Below, piece by piece: positions 61,371 through 64,000 of a stretch of 64,000 nucleotides of DNA. This DNA comes from Rhynochetos jubatus. Lineage: Eukaryota > Chordata > Aves > Eurypygiformes > Rhynochetidae. Where the stretch lies: NCBI GenBank assembly GCA_027574665.1, contig CM050651.1, positions 8,123,501-8,187,500 on the forward strand, given 5' to 3'. Within the stretch, counting starts at the first letter, position 1, and every line of letters starts with the position of its first letter. The translations under genes were made by a program, and so were the position numbers. A model generated the notes under the pieces. The model made no database searches and was not told where the DNA came from. It saw only the letters and a program-made list of their open reading frames with translations.

Positions 61371-64000
61371 TACAAAACTCATGGTGTCATCTCCACATTT
61401 CCTGAGAAGTATTTTTAACAGAAAAACACTGAACACTCTGTGCTTTTTGCCTGTCTTCTGGAAGACAGAGGGATGATTGGAAAGAGAGCTTTTACCTCTA
61501 GCTCACCGCTTCTAATGCAGCACAGCTCAGTCGTAAATAAACATTTGGTAGTAATTTGACAGCCTGTGTCAACCAAGTTAGCAGCTTGCATCAAGCTTCT
61601 GTATGGAAAATAGCCACTTTGTGGAAATCATTGTCAAAAATTGCACCTTTGATGACAACCACTTTCCGGGAAAGTGCGTGTGTATTTCAAGAGTAACATT
61701 TGAGTGTAGAGGTGCAGTCTCTCAATATATAACACACAAATTTAAACGTGTTGAGACAACACTTAAGAGTGGAGGAACAATTTTGTAACAGAATCTGAAA
61801 GGCAATCCACTGTTTCTGGCAATTTTCTTCCAACCTTAGTAATGCGAAGACCTCACAATAAAGACTCTGTAAGTGAAAAGACACACAAATTTTACACAGA
61901 CTTTCTTTGAGACAACTTCTATTATTTCCCTTCTCCACACCTTCTCACAGCCCACAGCTTCTTGTCTTTGCTCCTTATTCTTCACAGAGTAAGCATGACA
62001 CTGTAGCTAGGTCATTAGAGCTCTTACATAGGGGATAAAGTGGGAAGACCTGAAATGCAGTCCTCACTCTAAGGACAATTCAGATAGAGTGAGGGCTACA
62101 CACTGAATGCATAAACCATCCTCGAACCAGAGAGATTCCCCTTCCCAGATCATAAAGAGTTTTCTGAATTTCAGGCTCTGGATATAGACAGAATGTAGAG
62201 ACCCTGATTTCTTTTAAATTCATGTCCACATCTGTGTGTTTTGTGGTATCAGGACTTGTGAATTTAAAGAACTGAAGGGCCCATGCAGGGTTTGGGTTTT
62301 TTTTTTCCTCTGAATTTAAAGACACCCAAAAAAAAGTAAATCTGAAAGGTATAAACTATCCTACCTGTTTTCCTTTTCCTTATCTCCTTTATTTTAAGGA
62401 GAAAAAAATTTTAAAAATGGCTACTTAAGTGCCACTTAAGTTGCCATTCTGTTGACTATTTGTCTTCATCTCCAGATATTCATTGACCACTATAACTATT
62501 CAGTTATGCATTCATTGTGAAAACATGCACACCTAGCAACCAGGAGTACATGAGCAGCTCTTGGGCTCGGGCTGTTGTGTAGTGCACAAATCGTAGCTGG
62601 TTTTAATGGTTTGAGAAATATTACAGGATCATACACTTCCAAACTGCTATAGGTGTCAGATATATATGACCATGTCTGCATTTTGCAAAATGTAATTGCA
62701 CTCCAGGCATTTATCTTTTACTGTGCTTTGATTGTTTAATGTTACTCTAAGCTAAAACTTTTCCCACCACTCAAAACAATCCAGCTTTGCATTTTTATTG
62801 GGTGCTATCTGAATAAATGGCTATGAAAAAAATTTTTTGAAAGATTATGTGATTCTTTTTTGGAGCTCTGCGGGCTAGAGATTTTTATTTTTTATTTTTG
62901 GAAGTATTAATTTAATTTATTAGTTGTGAAACTTCTGGGCTAGAGACAGAAGAAAATAAATCCTTCATTCTCTCCCTGGAACATGTGCAGCGTGCCCTCT
63001 GGACCACCCTCAGCCACGGCTTTTCGGTAGCAAGTGTGGAGCCTGTACTTCCTCTGTCTCATCAAGGTCATCTCCTCAAAAGCAAGGAGGGTGGCAGCTG
63101 AAGTAGTTTTCTGGTGCTGGTCGGACTGGGGAGAGCTGAGAAGCCCACTAAGCACTGAGTGTCCTACCTCACTACTACCTGGCTTGGCAGTGCTGTTGGC
63201 AGAGGGCAGGAGGGCTCACCTCTCCCAAAGCAAGCTCAGTTCAGATACCGTTTCTGCTAAGAGCCCTCCTTGCGAGCCTGTCCTCATTGTACAAGGACAT
63301 ATATTGCTTGAGGAAAGCAGAACCTGTAAGCAAGGGGACCAGGACCAGCTGGGACTTTGGTACTCCTGGGTAGGAGGAAATTCCGACCCGGAGGCAGTAG
63401 TGCGCACTTTTGCAGTGGTGTCCCATGACTCCAGTGGAAGGTGCTCTGACAAAGCCTACGGATGCTGTTTCCCCTGTGCAGAAGACTAAGGCTTTGCTTG
63501 AAGTTCAGAAAAACCTGCTTTAAGATTACATCTCTACTTGGTATTTGTCCTCCAGAACTTTTCCATAGCATCCTCCAAACTGGGCACCTTACATATGGCC
63601 AGCTTTCTGTGAGCGAGAGAAAGGAGGGCAGAAAGATGGACTAGTGCAGGCAGAATTGAAAACAAGACAAGCTGGGTTTTCACAGATTTCCAGCCTGATC
63701 TGTTTGCTGTGGTAAATTGCCTTCCCCTGTTCTGCAGTGAGTTGTTAATACTCTGACTGCTGTTTAAAGTGTATCTGGATCCCCGTGGAAGCAGATAAGA
63801 GCTGCACGTGTTGTGGGCCTCCATACAGCCCTGGGAGTTTGAAGGAGATGAAAAATGGGAGAAGAAAAATGAAGTAAATATTTTAAGATACCTAAGGAAA
63901 AGAATAGTAGCTTTTCCCATTGAGTCGTACATCAATACAGACGCCTTTCCTCAGGGAAGGAAACGTTGAATGAGAAAGGAATGAGGTATAACTTTAATCA
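61371..64000. other. Non-coding unique sequence
   Basis: No supported gene. A 151-codon plus-strand frame (63034-63489) and a 133-codon minus-strand frame (63534-63935) lie here, but neither has a recognisable domain, each overlaps frames on the other strand, and no splice sites give a model. The end of the window is ordinary AT-leaning DNA. Confidence 0.55.

Noticed and set aside
63034..63489. 151-codon plus-strand frame
   Set aside because: Overlapped by three minus-strand frames in the same GC-richer patch; no domain or splice model.
63534..63935. 133-codon minus-strand frame
   Set aside because: No known domain, frame ends arbitrary, no promoter or splice context.

Overview
This window looks like non-coding DNA from a bird nuclear genome. 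The origin rests on repeats: truncated CR1 LINE 3' ends in both orientations (best copy 5590-5687, with the tandem ATTCTATG-type tail) and a complete solo LTR (27761-28355) that I recognise as a common avian ERVL-type LTR, flanked by a perfect 5-bp target-site duplication. That LTR type suggests Neoaves rather than a galliform, but this is a judgement from memory, not a database hit. Several decayed palindromic repeats with the sauropsid-style core of 'GAAATCCTG ... TTGACTTCAATGGG' type point the same way.

I find no protein-coding gene I can defend. Open frames are short (longest 186 codons), appear on all strands and frames, lack recognisable domains, and do not chain into a spliced model. 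The only interval with exon-like architecture is 4269-4397: a long polypyrimidine tract plus CCACAG acceptor, then a 43-codon open, non-repetitive frame with a possible weak donor. I see no rRNA, confident tRNA, CRISPR or bacterial feature, and no CpG island. The setting is best described as a gene desert or a very long intron.

Layout: 1-5.6 kb is AT-leaning unique sequence with a pre-miRNA-like 72-nt hairpin (731-802) and a bicoid-class inverted homeodomain site (1926-1946). 5.6-9.0 kb holds a CR1 relic and unique DNA. 9.0-9.5 kb is a conserved-looking block with a perfect DR4 nuclear-receptor site. 9.76-10.9 kb is a GC-rich, G-run-rich patch. 12.8-13.3, 20.4-20.7, 21.5-21.65, 42.1-42.5 and 45.7-46.05 kb are the best candidates for conserved developmental enhancers, judged by AT-rich, homeobox-type motif clusters and short perfect palindromes. 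27.76-28.36 kb is the solo LTR. The rest is unique AT-leaning DNA with homopolymers, small tandem duplications and ancient repeat relics.

If there is function here, it is most likely long-range cis-regulation of a developmental gene outside the window. This is inference: conservation could not be measured. No undescribed multi-gene system is visible.
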